A DNA stretch of 64,000 nucleotides from Scrofimicrobium sp. R131. GTDB taxonomy: Bacteria; Actinomycetota; Actinomycetes; Actinomycetales; Actinomycetaceae. The translations under genes and the position numbers were made by a program. This document shows, piece by piece, positions 8,222 to 16,590 of the stretch (positions are counted from its first letter, which is position 1; each line of letters starts with the position of its first letter). A model generated the notes under the pieces. That model did no database searches and was not told the DNA's origin. It saw only the letters and a program-made list of their open reading frames with translations. The DNA lies in the NCBI RefSeq assembly GCF_040256745.1, contig NZ_CP138335.1, positions 1,364,001 to 1,428,000 on the forward strand. Reading direction: 5' to 3'.

Positions 8222-10171
8222 CTAGACCAGGCCGCGGCGACGCAGGACCGACTGGGCGGAAGCATCCTTCCCGGTGACCGCTCGGAAAGAATCCAGGGGT
8301 GGGCGCGAGTTCCCGCGCGAAAGCAATTCGCGGCGCAACTTCTCTCCTGCCTCCCGGGTCAGTCCCCCGTTTGGCTGGGCGCGGAACCACTCTTCCACCT
8401 CGGCCGCCAACGTTTCCGCCCACATGTAGGCGTAGTAGCCGGCGTCGTACCCACCGGCAAAGGTGTGGGCAAAATAGGTGGAGCGGTAGCGCGGCGGCAC
8501 CAGGTCGTGCCAGAGGTCCAGGCGCTCCAGAGCCTCCACCTCAAAGGTAGGAACCTGGTCGGCTTCGGTCGGCAGCGTCCCCTCCCGGTGCCAGGCCTGA
8601 TCAATCAGTGCGGCCTCCACGTACTCGAGGGTGGCGAACCCCTGACCAAAGCTCTTGGAGCCAACCACGGCCGCCAGCAGGTCGGCCGGGAGCGGCTCCC
8701 CGGTCTGGTAATGACGGGCGTAGCGGGACAGCACCTCGGGGTGGAACGCCCACATTTCGTTCAGCTGCGACGGCAATTCCACGAAGTCGCGGGGAACGTT
8801 GGTCCCGGCACTATCGCGGTACTTGGTGTCGGAGAAAAGCCCGTGGAGCGCATGCCCAAACTCGTGGAACAGAGTTTCCACATCATCCCAGGTCAGCAGC
8901 AGCGGCTGACCGGGAGCCGGCTTGGTGAAGTTCGCGTCGTTAGTGATGATTGGGAGCTGGCCGGAGGCGGGGTGGGCCTCCTGCAGTTCGCTCATCCACG
9001 CGCCCCCAGACTTGCCGGGCCTGGTGAAGTAGTCCCCCAGGAACAGCCCCAGCGCGGTGCCGTCTTCCTCTTTCACCTCCCAGACCCGCACGTCCTCATG
9101 CCAGCCGCGCAGGTCGGGACGCTCGGTCAGGGTGATGCCATACAGGCGGTTGGCCGCGTAGAAGACCCCGTCGGTCAGGATCCGGTTCAGCTCCAGGTAG
9201 GGGCGCAACGATTCGGCGTCAAACCCCAGCTCCTGGGCCCGCAGCTGGTTCTCGTAGAACGGCCAGTCGGCCGCCTCCAGGTCGGGGCACAGCTGGCGCA
9301 GCTTCTGCGCGTCTTCGTCCACCCGGGCGCGAGCGGCCCGCCCCACCTCGACCAGCAGGTCCTGAGCCGCATCGGGGCCGGGAATAGTTTCCCCCTGCAT
9401 CACGACGGTGGCGTGGTCGGGGAAACCCAGCAGGTGGGCCCGTTCGGAGCGCAGCTGAGTTAACTCGACAATCAGCGCGCGCGTGTCGGTGGCTCCCGTC
9501 CGCCCGCGAGTGACCGACACTTCCAGCAGGGCCCGGCGCACCCGCGGCTCCTCCAGGACCGACTGGTCCAACTGGGTGGAGAAGTTTCGACAGCGAATGA
9601 ACCAGTCGTGGTCGCGCCGATAGCCGGCGCGGGTCGCCTCGTCGAGGCCAGCCAACTCCGCCTCGTCGGTAACCGACAGCCCGGTTTCCTCCAGCTGCTT
9701 GGAGATCCGCTGGTCCACCTCGGTTTCCAACTCGGCAATGCGCACGTTCAGCCGCCGCAGCTGCTCCTTGTCCGGGCAGGCAATCCCGTGCTGCTCGAAC
9801 GCGCGGATCTGCTCGGCGATTTCCCACTGGGTTTGCGGGTCGGGGTCGCTCAGCTCCAAGAACCGGCGGTAGAGACGCTCATCCAGCAGGTAGGTGTTGG
9901 AGTGCTCGGTCAGCAGGGGCACCAGTTTTTCCTGCAGGCGATCCAGCTCATCCCCGCCAATGGAGGAAGCCAGGGTCCAGAAAATGGCGCCGGCCCGGTC
10001 CAGGCGAGCTCCCGACTCGTCGAGGGCAACCAGGGTGTTGGCGACGGTGGGAGCCTCGGGGTTGGTGGCCACCTCCTCCCACTGGGCTCGCTGTTCTTCC
10101 ATTCCGGCAAGAATGTCGGCTTCAATCTGGTCCAGGGTGAGGGTGGAAAAGTCAGGTAGTAAGTTGGTCAT
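8222..10171 (-). CDS. dcp: M3-family oligopeptidase (peptidyl-dipeptidase Dcp-like)
   Basis: Cytosolic zinc metallopeptidase degrading short peptides. 649 aa, within family length. Zinc motif LFHEFGHALHG with HExxH at about residues 436-440, followed by the conserved VELPSQLNEMW and the C-terminal YFAHTFAGGYDAGYYAYMWAE segment involved in substrate binding. The ATG at 10171 overlaps the sirtuin 3' end by 20 bp, so the two are probably cotranscribed. Dcp versus oligopeptidase A is not settled by sequence alone. Confidence 0.93.
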   Translation of the reverse strand: MTNLLPDFSTLTLDQIEADILAGMEEQRAQWEEVATNPEAPTVANTLVALDESGARLDRAGAIFWTLASSIGGDELDRLQEKLVPLLTEHSNTYLLDERLYRRFLELSDPDPQTQWEIAEQIRAFEQHGIACPDKEQLRRLNVRIAELETEVDQRISKQLEETGLSVTDEAELAGLDEATRAGYRRDHDWFIRCRNFSTQLDQSVLEEPRVRRALLEVSVTRGRTGATDTRALIVELTQLRSERAHLLGFPDHATVVMQGETIPGPDAAQDLLVEVGRAARARVDEDAQKLRQLCPDLEAADWPFYENQLRAQELGFDAESLRPYLELNRILTDGVFYAANRLYGITLTERPDLRGWHEDVRVWEVKEEDGTALGLFLGDYFTRPGKSGGAWMSELQEAHPASGQLPIITNDANFTKPAPGQPLLLTWDDVETLFHEFGHALHGLFSDTKYRDSAGTNVPRDFVELPSQLNEMWAFHPEVLSRYARHYQTGEPLPADLLAAVVGSKSFGQGFATLEYVEAALIDQAWHREGTLPTEADQVPTFEVEALERLDLWHDLVPPRYRSTYFAHTFAGGYDAGYYAYMWAETLAAEVEEWFRAQPNGGLTREAGEKLRRELLSRGNSRPPLDSFRAVTGKDASAQSVLRRRGLV

Positions 10172-10847
10172 CCACCCAGGCTAATACCTTTCCCACCGGT
10201 TCGTGGATCACCACCTCGGCGGAAATCGGGACCGGTTCCAAGTTCACCACCGCCAGCGGGGTCCCCGGCGGAATCAGGCCGGCGGCCGGGTAGACGTTCA
10301 GCGAGGTGCCGGCCACCAGGATCAGATCCGCCGCGGCCAGAGCGGCTGCCGCTCCCCGCAGGGCTGCGGCGGGCAGGGCCTCCTCGTAGAGCACGATGTC
10401 CGGCTTCAGCAACCCGCCGCACTCGCACCGGATTGGGCCGGTCGGGCGCGAGCGGCCGCAGTCGAGGCAGTGGGAGGTGGCCAGCGTCCCGTGCAGTTCC
10501 CACACGGGGTCCGATCCGGCTGCCTGGTGGAGGCCGTCGATGTTCTGGGTGACAATCTCGGTCCCCCACTTGGCCAGCACCCGGTGTGCCCGGTTGGGCT
10601 CGACCCCCGGCGTCAGGAGGAACTCGTGCAGGTAGCGGTAAAAGGTCTCCGGATGGGCAGCGAAAAAGGAGGCGGAGAGGATCTGTTCGGGACTGACCCC
10701 AAACCGGGCCCGCGTTTGCTGGCGAGCCTCAGCTGAGCGGAAATCCGGCAGGCCGGACTCGGTCGACACCCCGGCCCCACCAAAAAACACCGGTTGCCGA
10801 GCGTCGCGGATCAGGTCTACGAGGCGTTCGGCCGACGAGTTGGACAC
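10152..10847 (-). CDS. cobB: NAD-dependent protein deacylase, SIR2 family
   Basis: Sirtuin removing acyl groups from lysines with NAD cleavage. 231 aa with FGGAGVSTESGLPDFR (NAD site), TQNIDGLH (catalytic His), ELHGT, four zinc cysteines (HCLDCGR...RCECGG) and VAGTSLNVYPAAG. All catalytic and zinc residues are intact. Starts on a GTG at 10847, 3 bases after the AhpD-like gene stops, so it is probably translated from the same transcript. Confidence 0.93.
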   Translation of the reverse strand: MSNSSAERLVDLIRDARQPVFFGGAGVSTESGLPDFRSAEARQQTRARFGVSPEQILSASFFAAHPETFYRYLHEFLLTPGVEPNRAHRVLAKWGTEIVTQNIDGLHQAAGSDPVWELHGTLATSHCLDCGRSRPTGPIRCECGGLLKPDIVLYEEALPAAALRGAAAALAAADLILVAGTSLNVYPAAGLIPPGTPLAVVNLEPVPISAEVVIHEPVGKVLAWVDDQLTT

Positions 10848-10850
10848 GGG

Positions 10851-11288
10851 TTACGGCAGATCCTGGTGGGTGGCAACCGCCATTCGGTTCCAGACGTTGA
10901 TCACGCTAATGGCCATGATCAGCCAAACCAGCTCTTCCTCGCTAAAGTGCGCGGCCGCCTCGTCCCAGACCGGATCGGGCACGCCCGCGCGGCCAATTCG
11001 GGTGATCGCCTCGGTGAGCGCGAGCGCGGCCCGTTCAGCCTCGGTGAAGAACTGGGGAGCCTCGTGCCAGGCGGCCACAATGTCGAGGCGGCGCTGGTCC
11101 TCTCCCAGTTCGCGCGCTTCCCGCAGGTGCATATCCAAGCAGTAGGCGCAGCCGTTTAGCTGGGAGGCACGGATCTTGACCAGTTCGTACAGGCGCCGAT
11201 CCAAGCCGCTGCTTTGCACGTATCGTTCGAGGGCCAGTACCGCCCGGTAGGCCTTCGGATCAGTCGCATTAATATCTAGTCTGGACAT
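10851..11288 (-). CDS. AhpD-like carboxymuconolactone decarboxylase-family protein
   Basis: 145 aa with the AhpD core CAYCLDMHLREAR: a redox-active CxxC followed by His, as in alkylhydroperoxidase AhpD. The rest (RLYELVKIRASQLNG, EAITRIGRAGVPD, NVWNRMAVATH) matches the YurZ/AhpD helical fold. Probable thiol peroxidase or reductase role in peroxide defence. The ATG lies right after a hairpin and T-run (11332-11289), whose 3' arm holds the only purine-rich ribosome site. Confidence 0.9.
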   Translation of the reverse strand: MSRLDINATDPKAYRAVLALERYVQSSGLDRRLYELVKIRASQLNGCAYCLDMHLREARELGEDQRRLDIVAAWHEAPQFFTEAERAALALTEAITRIGRAGVPDPVWDEAAAHFSEEELVWLIMAISVINVWNRMAVATHQDLP

Positions 11289-11332
11289 GAAAAACCCCTT
11301 CCGGTCGCTTTTCAGGCTACGCCCGGAAGGGG
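11289..11332 (-). terminator. Rho-independent terminator that also masks the ahpD-like ribosome site
   Basis: Perfect 10-bp inverted repeat (CCCCTTCCGG at 11295-11304 and its complement at 11323-11332) with an 18-base loop; read on the minus strand it is followed by TTTTT. It ends transcripts from the 153-aa membrane protein gene. The arm next to the T-run (GGAAGGGG) is also the likely ribosome site for the ATG at 11288. Confidence 0.75.
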
Positions 11333-11339
11333 AAGGTCG

Positions 11340-11801
11340 CTAGACCTTTTTGTTGGCGGTGGCGATGGCAAGGACCAGGAACACCAGGCCCGCCACCCCG
11401 AAGAGCCCCACCGCAATGAATTGGGGAGTCCACCCCAGGGGCAGGGACATGAGGATCATGCCCAAGCCAACCATGATCAGAATGGAGGCCCAGACCAGGA
11501 GCCCAACCCGAACGGGCGGGCGTCCTGGTGCCGGAGCCGGCGCACCTGCTGGGCCACCAGTTCCACCGGGGCCGGCGGGGTTGAACGGACCGGCAGGCTT
11601 GGCTGGCTGGGCCGGTTTAGCTGGCTCGGCTGGATCGGCTGGCTGAACTGGCTGGGCCAGGTTGAGTGTGGGTTCGGGAGCGAGCTCGGGGGCGGGAGGC
11701 TCCGGTGCTGGTTCATGCGCAGTCTCCTTCGGCTGGCTGAGGGTGGCCCGCAGATCGGCAAAGAGGGCCTCGGTTTCGTCCGGTAGTTTCTGTTCGGTCA
11801 T
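11340..11801 (-). CDS. Pro/Ala-rich membrane protein of unknown function
   Basis: 153 aa: a charged N-terminus (about 1-30), a low-complexity Pro/Ala/Glu/Lys linker (about 30-95) and two membrane helices (LLVWASILIMVGLGMILMSL and FIAVGLFGVAGLVFLVLAIA). No enzymatic motif. It follows the PspC gene by 19 bases on the same strand, so a role in the same envelope response is likely. A strong terminator follows. Confidence 0.75.
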   Translation of the reverse strand: MTEQKLPDETEALFADLRATLSQPKETAHEPAPEPPAPELAPEPTLNLAQPVQPADPAEPAKPAQPAKPAGPFNPAGPGGTGGPAGAPAPAPGRPPVRVGLLVWASILIMVGLGMILMSLPLGWTPQFIAVGLFGVAGLVFLVLAIATANKKV

Positions 11802-11820
11802 TTCGGTTCACCTGTTCGGG

Positions 11821-13293
11821 TTAGGCGCCAGATTGCGCGGTCTCAAAGCCGTCAATGTGCAGCCCGGATCGAGCCGCCGGGTCGGCCGGCAAGAAGATAA
11901 TGTTTAGGTCTGAGTCGTTCAGGGTTAGGCTCAGGTTCAACTCCTGACGGAACTCCTGGTTGGGGAACTCGGCCGGGACAAACCCGTCCTTAGCCCATTT
12001 CTCCAGGGCCCGTTCCGACACCTGGGTCCGGTGGGCATCCACCTCGATCTCAGAGTCAAACTGGTCCAGCATGCTGATCGACGGCAGCTGATCCTCGGTC
12101 ACCAGGATGGTGATATCAGAGTTGACGGCCTCCAGGTCTAAGGCGGGGTTCTGGTCGGCCGGAGTGCCGGTCAAATCCCAAACCACCTCGGAATCGACCG
12201 CGCTCACCCGGGTCTGCGTGTGGTCCAGCCAGCGGTGGGTTGAGACCAGGGCCGAGTCGTCCGCGCTCTGTTCACCCGGGCCGGTCTCACCACCACCGCT
12301 CAGGTGCCACTCTCCCGGACCGCCGTGGCCAAACTCCTCCGCGAAGGGGACCACGTCCATCTGATACTCGACGTGACGATCACTGATCACGGCTCCGAAT
12401 CCCAGTCCGGCCAGGGTGGCCGGCAGCAGCAGGACCGCACCGACAATAGAGAAGATCAGGAACCAGCCGCCGCGCTTGCCTCGCAGGGCAGCTCCCGCCA
12501 AGAACGCGCCGGTTACGGCCACCACCGCCCCGATGGACGCCAGGACGACCCCCATCGGATTGCTGGTGGCGTAAAGAAGGCTGATCCCAACCGCGGAAAT
12601 CACCAACACCAGGCCGAGGCCAATGAAGGCAGCCGTGTTGGACAGGGCCGGTGCTTGGGGGCGCGGAGCCGGGTAGTAGTACTTCGGTTGATTCCAGTTG
12701 CCCTGCGGCCCAGGCGCGCCCGGCGGTGGCGGGGGCACCGACCCGGGCTGCCCGGGATAAGTTCCGGCGGCAGCCGGGTTCGGCTGGGGACGCTGCGGCT
12801 CGGAAGCCGGCGTCGGTGGGACAGAGTTGGTCATGGGTTGGGACCTTTCTGGCGAGTGGGACGATCTGGTCCCAGATGAGGCCATGAAGACAATGAAGAT
12901 CAGGGCGGCCCCGATCAGAACGACCCAGGCGAACGGCCCGGGCAACCAAATCCAGCTGGCCGGCATGGTCGCCAAACCCAGGATGATGGCGGCGCCCGCC
13001 CCCACCTGCTGGCCGGTGAAGTCACCGTGAACCAGCTGTTGGGCCTGAATGGGGCCGCGAGGGCCGTCCGGCATCAACAGCCAGGCAATCCCGTACAGGA
13101 CCAACGGGAACCAAAGCAGGAGGGTCAGGACAATGGCCAGACCGCGAACGAGGCGGACATCCCACCCCAGTCGATAGGCCAGGCCGGAACACACGCCGCC
13201 CACCCAGCGAGGCTGGGCGCGGAACCAGTCGCTCCCCCGCAGGGAGTTGAAGAAGTTGTCAGTCGCGTTTGACGGGACAGGGTTTTCGCTCAT
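11821..13293 (-). CDS. PspC-domain membrane protein with C-terminal extracellular beta domain
   Basis: 490 aa from the ATG at 13293 (MSENPVPSNATDN). The N-terminal PspC domain (RWVGGVCSGLAYRLGWDVRLVR, then VLYGIAWLLMPDG) is followed by more membrane helices, a Pro-rich linker (VPPPPPGAPGPQG), further helices and a hydrophilic beta-rich C-terminus that may resemble LiaF/DUF4097 domains. Divergent from a PspC-fused histidine kinase 114 bp away, hence probably part of that signalling unit. Longer in-frame starts would run into the divergent promoter region. Confidence 0.85.
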   Translation of the reverse strand: MSENPVPSNATDNFFNSLRGSDWFRAQPRWVGGVCSGLAYRLGWDVRLVRGLAIVLTLLLWFPLVLYGIAWLLMPDGPRGPIQAQQLVHGDFTGQQVGAGAAIILGLATMPASWIWLPGPFAWVVLIGAALIFIVFMASSGTRSSHSPERSQPMTNSVPPTPASEPQRPQPNPAAAGTYPGQPGSVPPPPPGAPGPQGNWNQPKYYYPAPRPQAPALSNTAAFIGLGLVLVISAVGISLLYATSNPMGVVLASIGAVVAVTGAFLAGAALRGKRGGWFLIFSIVGAVLLLPATLAGLGFGAVISDRHVEYQMDVVPFAEEFGHGGPGEWHLSGGGETGPGEQSADDSALVSTHRWLDHTQTRVSAVDSEVVWDLTGTPADQNPALDLEAVNSDITILVTEDQLPSISMLDQFDSEIEVDAHRTQVSERALEKWAKDGFVPAEFPNQEFRQELNLSLTLNDSDLNIIFLPADPAARSGLHIDGFETAQSGA

Positions 13294-13407
13294 GCCTCCA
13301 TCCTGCCGGTTCGCTCGGCCCACAGATATGGGGTACCACCCTGACTGGTCCCTGATTTTCACCTCGGGGGCTCGGGGGGAGGGCCCCGATCTGCCACAAT
13401 GGAAGCT

Positions 13408-14667
13408 ATGAACCGACCTCCCCTCCTGCGAGCCAAGCGCCACAGCCCGGTCCGACCTCGGCCCGTCCTGGCCGGCGTCTGCTCCGGGGTGGCCTACCAC
13501 CTGGGCTGGTCGGTCGGCACGGTCCGACTCCTCGCCTTCGTCTCCTCCCTGATGATGGGCGGGGGCATCCTGCTGTACCTGTGGCTGTGGGCTACGGTTC
13601 CGCGCGAGGGGGCGCCCACCTATCCCCCGGTGAACCCGTGGGAACTACCCGACGCTCCCGCCGCCACCCTCCGCCAGCCCCTGCCCAACCCCACCTCGTC
13701 CACGCTCAACCCATCGGTCCCGGTGGCCTCCACCCAGCTGTTCATGGTCGGCATCGGCATTCTGGGGTTGAGCATGTTCCTGTGGCTGGCGCCGAACATC
13801 CTGGGGATCTCGTGGCTGGTCCTGGTGTGGGCGCTGGTGATCCTGGGCGGCGTGGCCCTGGTTTGGTTCCAGGCGTTGCGGATCAACACCAGCCCCAAAT
13901 GGCAGACCACCGGCTTTGTTCTGCTGGGGGTCCTGCTGATTGTGTTTGGATTGGTTCGCCTGATGGTGGACCTGAACATTGTCCCCAAGCTCGATTTTGG
14001 AGTGCTGCTTGGCTTGGCGGTGGCAGCGGTGATCCTGGTGGCGCTCATTCCCCTTGGAATCAAGGTGGTTGACGACCTGACCGCGGCGAAAACCAGCGAG
14101 GTGCGCGAGGCGGAGCGGGCCGAGATTGCCGCCCACCTGCACGATTCGGTCCTCCAAACTCTGACGCTGATTCGGGCCGGTGCCGACGACCCGGTCCGGG
14201 TCCGCTCGCTGGCTTTGACGCAGGAGCGGGAACTGCGCGCCTGGCTCTACACCGGCCAGGCTGAACCGGAAGAATCGGTCGCACAGGCCCTGAAGAACCA
14301 GGCCAGCGAAGTGGAGGCCACCTACGGGATTGCGATCGAGGTGGTCACGGTGGGCGACGCGGTGCCCTCCCCGGCCGAGTTGGCGGCGGTAGCGGCGGCT
14401 GGAGAAGCGATGACCAACGCGGCTCGCCACGGCCAACCTCCCATCTCGGTTTTCCAGGAGGTGCGCCCGAAAGTTCTGGAAATCTTCGTCAAGGATGCGG
14501 GCGACGGCTTTGACCCGGAGGCGATCCCAGAGGACCGGCACGGCTACCGCCACTCAATTCTGGGTCGAGTGGAGCGGGTGGGCGGCTCCGTCACGATCCG
14601 CCAGCGGGCCGGAACCGAAGTTGGAATTGTGGTCCCACGGACCACGGCAGAAGGGATTAAACGATGA
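13408..14667 (+). CDS. PspC-fused sensor histidine kinase (NarL/DesK type)
   Basis: About 419 aa. An N-terminal PspC domain (LAGVCSGVAYHLGWSVGTVR) is followed by several membrane helices (two between about 100 and 155) and a cytoplasmic kinase with HisKA_3 motif AAHLHDSVLQTLTL (phospho-His at about 245), N box EAMTNAARH, and ATP-lid DAGDGFDP and GYRHSILGRVERVGG. It would sense envelope stress through PspC. ATG 13408 is preceded by CACAAT with 7 bases between (weak leaderless type); ATG 13399 is an alternative. Overlaps its response regulator in an ATGA. Confidence 0.9.
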   Translation: MNRPPLLRAKRHSPVRPRPVLAGVCSGVAYHLGWSVGTVRLLAFVSSLMMGGGILLYLWLWATVPREGAPTYPPVNPWELPDAPAATLRQPLPNPTSSTLNPSVPVASTQLFMVGIGILGLSMFLWLAPNILGISWLVLVWALVILGGVALVWFQALRINTSPKWQTTGFVLLGVLLIVFGLVRLMVDLNIVPKLDFGVLLGLAVAAVILVALIPLGIKVVDDLTAAKTSEVREAERAEIAAHLHDSVLQTLTLIRAGADDPVRVRSLALTQERELRAWLYTGQAEPEESVAQALKNQASEVEATYGIAIEVVTVGDAVPSPAELAAVAAAGEAMTNAARHGQPPISVFQEVRPKVLEIFVKDAGDGFDPEAIPEDRHGYRHSILGRVERVGGSVTIRQRAGTEVGIVVPRTTAEGIKR

Positions 14668-15311
14668 CGATTCGCCTCCTGGTGATCGATGACCACCCCC
14701 TCGTCCGCTCCGGGGTTCGGGCCGAGCTGGAAGGGGTGGAGGATTTCGAGGTGGTTGGGGAGGCCGGCGACGTCCCCTCGGCCATTGAGGCGTGCCACGC
14801 ACTGGTGCCCGACGTGGCTCTTCTGGATGTCCATCTTCCCGGCGGGGCCGGAGGGGGCGGACCCGAGGTGGCCCGGGCCTGCACCGACCTGCCCCAAACC
14901 AAGTTCTTGGCCCTGTCGGTGTCCGACTCACCCACCGACGTCGTCTCGGTGATCAGGGCGGGGGCCCGCGGCTACGTCACGAAGTCGATTGGGAGCGGCG
15001 AGCTGGCCGACGCGATCCGACGGGTGGCCGGGGGTGACGCAGCCTTCTCCCCTCGCCTGGCCGGCTTTGTCCTCGACGCGTTCGGCACCGAGCAGGTGAC
15101 CGACCGGGAGGACGAACTGGACCTGCTCACCACTCGGGAGCAGGAGGTGATGCGGCTAATCGCGCGCGGGTACACCTATAAAGAGGTAGCCAACGAGCTG
15201 TTCCTGTCCGTGAAGACCATTGAGACGCACGTGTCCGCGGTGCTGCGCAAACTCCAGTTCTCCAACCGGCACGAGTTGGCCCGGTGGGCGGCTCAACGCA
15301 ATATTGTCTAG
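14664..15311 (+). CDS. LuxR/NarL-family response regulator
   Basis: 215 aa. Receiver domain with acidic pocket IDDHP (D9, D10), phospho-acceptor Asp55 in LLDVHLPGG, and the conserved Lys in YVTKSIG. The C-terminal LuxR helix-turn-helix is LLTTREQEVMRLIARGYTYK...LSVKTIETHVSAVLRKL. It is the obvious partner of the upstream kinase (ATGA overlap 14664-14667) and may drive the divergent PspC gene. Its stop overlaps the ndh stop on a shared CTAG. Confidence 0.93.
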   Translation: MTIRLLVIDDHPLVRSGVRAELEGVEDFEVVGEAGDVPSAIEACHALVPDVALLDVHLPGGAGGGGPEVARACTDLPQTKFLALSVSDSPTDVVSVIRAGARGYVTKSIGSGELADAIRRVAGGDAAFSPRLAGFVLDAFGTEQVTDREDELDLLTTREQEVMRLIARGYTYKEVANELFLSVKTIETHVSAVLRKLQFSNRHELARWAAQRNIV

Positions 15312-16543
15312 TCCCCGACTATCAGGTTGTGGGAGCGCCAACCCAGGTACTTCTGTCCGAGGTTGACCATGGTGGCGAACCGGTTTCGGTTTCCCAGGAG
15401 CTGGGCAATGTGAATCCCAACCCAGATCAGCCAGGCGGGCAGGCCCCGCAGGCTGGGCAGGCCCGTGATCTGCGCAATGGCGGAGGCTCGGCCAATTGTG
15501 GCCATCGTTCCCTTGTCGACGTAGTGGAATGCGGCGGGTTCGGTCTGTCCAGCTACCGCTGCCCGAATCATGCGGGCCACATACTTGCCCCCCTGCAGGG
15601 CCGGTTGCGCCTGCTGCGGGAGCGGACTGTCTTCGGTCCAGGCCGCATCCCCGATGGCGAAGATATCCCGGTGCCCGAGTGCCCGCAGGTGCTGATCGGT
15701 CTGGATTCGGCCCCCTCGTCCCTGGGTCAGGCCCCAGTCGGCCACCTGCGGGTGCGCGCTCACTCCCGAAGCCCAGATCACCAGGTTGGCGGGCAGGAAC
15801 TCTGTTTCGGTTTCGTGGTCCAGCAGGACCCCGTCGGCGCGCACCTCCTTCACGGCGGTGTTTAGGCGCAGATCCACCCCGCGTTTGGTCAGCTGGTTGG
15901 CCGCGTACCGGCGCAGCTTCGGCTGGAAGGGTGCCAGCACGTGCGGGGCCATCTCCACCAGGGTGATGTGGACCCGGTTCGGATCCAGTTCCGGGTAGAC
16001 CACCGGCAGATCCAGGTTCCGCATCTCGGCCAGGGCTCCCGCGGTCTCCACTCCGGTGGCCCCACCCCCGACCACGACGATCCGCAGGTCGTCCGGGTGG
16101 GTGGCCGCCCATTCCATTTCCCCGAAGAGGCGGTCGCGGATGCGAAGGGCCTGGGCGCGCTGGTAGAGCGGGATCGCGTGCTTTTCCGCTCCGGGGATCC
16201 CGAAGAAGTTGGCGCTCACCCCGAGGGCCAACACCAGATAGTCGTAAGTTAGCTCGGTCCCGTCGGAGAGGGAGACCACCTTGGCCTCGGGGTTCAGCCC
16301 GGTCATGGCCGCCCGCCGGAAATGGACGTTGGGCTGCTTGGCTCGCACCGAGCGCAAAAACCAGGTAATATCCCCCGGATTTAGCGCCGCGGTTGCCACC
16401 TGGTAGAGGAGGGGTTGGAAGACGTTGGCAGCGTGGTCATCGACCAGTGTGATGTCGACCGGTGCCCGGCGCAAACCGCGCACTGCCGCCAAACCGCCAA
16501 ATCCGCCGCCAATAATTACCACGTGTGGTCGCTGAGTGCTCAT
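15308..16543 (-). CDS. ndh: Type II NADH:quinone oxidoreductase
   Basis: Single-subunit, non-proton-pumping NADH dehydrogenase feeding electrons to quinones at the inner membrane face. 411 aa with FAD-binding VVIIGGGFGGLAAVRGLRR, the NDH-2 signature FQPLLYQVATAALNPGDI, NADH-binding IVVVGGGATGVETAGALAEM, and FAIGDAAW near the second FAD contact. The hydrophobic C-terminal segment (LPAWLIWVGIHIAQLLGNRNR) is the membrane anchor. TACCGT (16555-16550) lies 6 bases before the ATG, a leaderless-type start. Its likely oxidase partner, cytochrome bd, lies at the window end. Confidence 0.94.
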   Translation of the reverse strand: MSTQRPHVVIIGGGFGGLAAVRGLRRAPVDITLVDDHAANVFQPLLYQVATAALNPGDITWFLRSVRAKQPNVHFRRAAMTGLNPEAKVVSLSDGTELTYDYLVLALGVSANFFGIPGAEKHAIPLYQRAQALRIRDRLFGEMEWAATHPDDLRIVVVGGGATGVETAGALAEMRNLDLPVVYPELDPNRVHITLVEMAPHVLAPFQPKLRRYAANQLTKRGVDLRLNTAVKEVRADGVLLDHETETEFLPANLVIWASGVSAHPQVADWGLTQGRGGRIQTDQHLRALGHRDIFAIGDAAWTEDSPLPQQAQPALQGGKYVARMIRAAVAGQTEPAAFHYVDKGTMATIGRASAIAQITGLPSLRGLPAWLIWVGIHIAQLLGNRNRFATMVNLGQKYLGWRSHNLIVGD

Positions 16544-16590
16544 GCTTCCACGGTACCGCCCCCGAATGAATTAGGGAACGGTGAGCTTGG

